A program made the translations under genes and the position numbers. Below are positions 62,701 to 64,000 of a DNA stretch of 64,000 nt, one piece after another; within the stretch, counting starts at the first letter, position 1, and every line of letters begins with the position of its first letter. Origin of the DNA: Azotimanducus sp965199815 (GTDB lineage: Bacteria > Pseudomonadota > Gammaproteobacteria > Pseudomonadales > Azotimanducaceae); the NCBI GenBank assembly GCA_965199815.1, contig CBDATE010000010.1, positions 78,400-142,399 of the forward strand, given 5' to 3'. The notes under the pieces are model-generated. The model saw only the letters and a list, made by a program, of their open reading frames with translations, was not told the origin of the DNA and ran no database searches.

Positions 62701-63992
62701 GACCGGAACTGAATACCAATGGTCTCGTCCCCTTCATCAGCTGTCGTGTCCCCGTTGATGGTCACCGTGAAGGTTTTCGAGGCCTCTCCCTCTGCAAAAT
62801 CAAAATTTTTGGTCCGGGAGATCGCCACGAAGTCTGAAGGAGAAGTGGCGGTGGTGCCGCTCGCCTGAAAATCTACAATGAATTGGTTGCGTCGGGGTAG
62901 TCTTCTCTGGTTCTGCGTCACGGTGAAGGTGACCACTGTGGTGCCGCTATCGCCTTCTTTCACACTCAGCCGCCCCGGTGAAGTGGCACTCAGACCCGCT
63001 GCCGCCACCGTCATCGGCGGCGGAAGATCACCGTCGGCTATGACAATGAGAACTCTTCCCTGCGTATCGGAGAGGGATATGCCCGAGGACGGATTGCTCA
63101 GAACGACCTCGAAACCCCGTTCATTTTTCTGAAACAGGGAATTATCAATAATGGGCACGGAGATGGTCTTCTTCACATCCCCCGGTGCGAACGTCAGCTG
63201 CCTCGATGTGGCTCTGTAATCCTTCCCCGCAACGGCGGCAACTCCGCCGCCGACAGTAATTGCCAGGTCATCGCTGGCGATGGTGACCGTGGCATAGTCC
63301 ACAGTCACTGGATTGGTGCTGGGCCGCGACAGGACCACGTCAGCAACGACAGTGCCGGCATCCTCGTTCACATTGATAAAGCCTCCCGGGCGCCCGTATG
63401 TGCGAGATAAGAATTCGCCGCTGATCCTTTGCCCGCTTCCCCCGGTGGGGATGATGCTGAGCTCGGGGAATCGCGTATCTGCTTGCACCACCACTGACGC
63501 GGTGCGATCGTCGAAGCCGGTATCGGTGCTGCTTGCCGTGTGCTTGAATGTGGCGCGGCCGTAGCTGCTGTCCGTATCCGCACGCGCCGTCACTGTGACG
63601 GTCTGCCCCATGTCCCAGGTGGTGCTGGTGAATTCCAATCTGATGGGAGCAACCGACAAGTCCGCATCGCCATCGGGTTCCTTGGTAATGGCGATGATCA
63701 CGTCCGCTGCAGGTGCCTTGTTCAGCTTCACGGTGTAGGTACCCGCGCCCCCTTCCTCCAACGTCAACGCATCACTGCTCACCTCTATGCGGGGAGCAGA
63801 ACCATCCACCTTGTGAGCTGACTGGTCTGACAGCCCGGCATAGGAGAGGTCGGCATCACGTCCGGTGTCGAAATCACGAAGAGTCCCCGAAAAGCCCCCC
63901 CCCCCCCCCCCCCTGCAGTCTGAAGGGGTTGGCGGGGATGCTGATGCCATCGGTGTCAAGATCATCACTCCGGACGGTGTACGTAAAGTCAA
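59655..63992 (-). CDS. Giant surface protein, N-terminal part, frame broken at both ends
   Basis: 1445 codons in a different frame from the 39377-59746 frame. It holds Calx-beta domains (SVDEEGDAVVVQVLLSSASL, FAPGQTRQTITIPLIDDDIE), Fn3 and He_PIG domains of the same kinds. At 59826 and below it drifts into noise (CYRFSYRYFQRASQ), while the other frame reads VIGSLTDIFNELPKTADLSG and then the next Calx-beta strand; one base added near 59815-59826 would join them. At its upstream end it begins with a false N-terminus before the G tract at 63895-63913; the true upstream frame is different. Real start and signal peptide lie beyond the window. Confidence 0.8.
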   Translation of the reverse strand: MTLRTPSGVMILTPMASASPPTPSDCRGGGGGGFSGTLRDFDTGRDADLSYAGLSDQSAHKVDGSAPRIEVSSDALTLEEGGAGTYTVKLNKAPAADVIIAITKEPDGDADLSVAPIRLEFTSTTWDMGQTVTVTARADTDSSYGRATFKHTASSTDTGFDDRTASVVVQADTRFPELSIIPTGGSGQRISGEFLSRTYGRPGGFINVNEDAGTVVADVVLSRPSTNPVTVDYATVTIASDDLAITVGGGVAAVAGKDYRATSRQLTFAPGDVKKTISVPIIDNSLFQKNERGFEVVLSNPSSGISLSDTQGRVLIVIADGDLPPPMTVAAAGLSATSPGRLSVKEGDSGTTVVTFTVTQNQRRLPRRNQFIVDFQASGTTATSPSDFVAISRTKNFDFAEGEASKTFTVTINGDTTADEGDETIGIQFRSPSGSTFTNSGGTDFDVTITILDDDDSPSAPAAPALTAGNAQLGVQWSAPTDDGGVAITDYDVRHREKPATPSDSGWTELADTTDSTATTATISSLTNGTVYEVQVRAQNENGAGDWSASAEATPSTMTLSYPAAPTTLTVNTAITTLTATTSGVTGTIAYTVNPSLPAGLSLNASTGAISGTPTAKSASPVTVTVTATAGSTTAQADILFPAVAGEPLATPVVTLDVDNRQLTANWAAVTGVGNYVLQWKASTVTDWAMTGVTTVNAGGSSSTRYVMPYLTNGTAYDVRVQAKAASASTTRADSAWSAAVSATPTAPTLSIAVVEKAGVSKSPRNIMIEEDAGMVDFTVTLSAASTGMVMVDYATEGIPDGDPLISRGDQSSAIAGEDYTAVMGTLTFAPGETSKTISVQILDDTVHETNDFFRLVLSNPSAATIAANQGRLLLDITDNDPVPPVTITAEGLTSTGKLSVPEGDADSGITFTFTQASAVSWKSIAIATLATRDGTATANTDFEFPGGSLGFEAGRTQVQVASLIIIKGDTDVEGDETFNIIFDRGSGIVTNSGDQRFLIEVTILDDDGVPAAPAAPRLASSASGQLTASWLPPTDTGGVAITDYDVRYRVNSGSPKPDWTEEASTTAASTALMRDIGSLVDGTEYEVQVRAQNENGEGAWSPSATATPSTMLLTYASQPTTLRVGDTITDITATVTGFTGTPTYGYAVTSGTLPPGLTLSSTTGIISGTPTTANANQVIVTITVTAGSETASTNIVLPAVLPPSLSIMHVPGSGTFTMAGGVGREFLSVDEEGDAVVVQVLLSSASLAPVTVEYVTEGIRADHPLLTGAGTGIATAGEDYVAQSGTLTFAPGQTRQTITIPLIDDDIEEGSDEFFRIRLSNPTGATLPSGRDILRIGIGNADISVPVTITAEGLTSDGSRGRLRVVEGDTGNTEVTFTFTLAAPNPFEPICYRFSYRYFQRASQNCRPFRLRKGFGAVQPNSISYPRGDDHGHRHAPDHRGHED
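63895..63913. repeat. 19-base poly-C tract (poly-G in the adhesin sense strand)
   Basis: Nineteen C on the plus strand. Upstream coding reads DFTYTVRSDDLDTDGISIPA, then NPFRLQ. With 19 bases this frame runs G6-LFGDSS into TGA at 63876-63874. The protein beyond (FSGTLRDFDTGRDADLSYAG) is in another frame and would be joined at a tract length of 18 or 21. The tract is therefore an off-state switch as assembled, or its length is miscounted. Confidence 0.85.
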
Positions 63993-64000
63993 TATTCGTA
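63914..64000 (-). CDS. Upstream coding frame of the giant surface protein (partial)
   Basis: The frame TNIDFTYTVRSDDLDTDGIS continuing IPANPFRLQ matches a segment inside the main protein (FRYTFVADDRDADGISVPEN), a module that also occurs before Calx-beta regions. It is cut by the window edge on its 5' side and enters the poly-G tract on its 3' side. Confidence 0.75.

Overview
The window looks like chromosomal DNA of a GC-rich gammaproteobacterium, probably uncultured. The evidence is a conserved housekeeping backbone in gammaproteobacterial order: ndk-rlmN-(rodZ-like)-hisS-yfgM-bamB-der, then lepA-lepB-rnc-era-recO, with adk, xseA, a Do-type protease and moeA nearby. No rRNA, tRNA, CRISPR array or replication origin was seen. 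Species cannot be named from this sequence.

Layout. (1) 0.1-6.0 kb, minus strand: a type I restriction-modification locus. hsdM carries a 25-base G/C homopolymer. It is followed by a Fic protein, a double palindromic operator, a HEPN protein, and a nucleotidyltransferase (MNT) domain fused to the specificity subunit HsdS. The second half of hsdS and a DUF3644-like gene behind it are broken by indels; hsdR is not in the window. (2) 6.1-24.8 kb: intact housekeeping genes in which I saw no frameshifts. (3) 24.8-33.6 kb, minus strand: a tightly packed operon GrpE-like -> Hsp70 -> AAA+ ATPase -> J-like/unknown protein, followed by a membrane-anchored peptidoglycan-binding protein with four 44-residue repeats. 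This last gene was tandemly duplicated with scraps of both neighbours; one copy is a pseudogene and a secreted-protein gene now lies beside it. A cluster of six hairpins lies upstream of the operon. (4) 33.6-38.2 kb, minus strand: moeA, a MORC/MutL-type GHKL ATPase paired with a C5-cytosine methyltransferase (a partial restriction island), an IS3 orfA remnant and a 43-residue membrane miniprotein. (5) 38.3-64 kb, minus strand: two tandem coiled-coil/TM genes, then a giant surface protein occupying at least 24.6 kb and running off the right edge. It has Calx-beta-like, Fn3 and Ig-like repeats and a C-terminal autotransporter barrel.

How the parts relate. Two long G/C homopolymers, in hsdM (25) and in the giant adhesin (19), both lie in gene classes known for phase variation. 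As assembled, the hsdM tract is in frame. The adhesin tract is out of frame: the reading frame on the 5' side of the tract hits a stop seven codons after it, and a length of 18 or 21 would restore continuity. The best candidate for an undescribed system is the Hsp70/GrpE-like/AAA+/J-like operon, set among restriction and toxin-antitoxin genes. The HEPN/MNT::HsdS fusion is the second best. Several single-base breaks (about 550, 1163, 36530 and 59820) may be real decay or assembly errors; the absence of visible breaks across 6-24 kb argues against a generally poor assembly.
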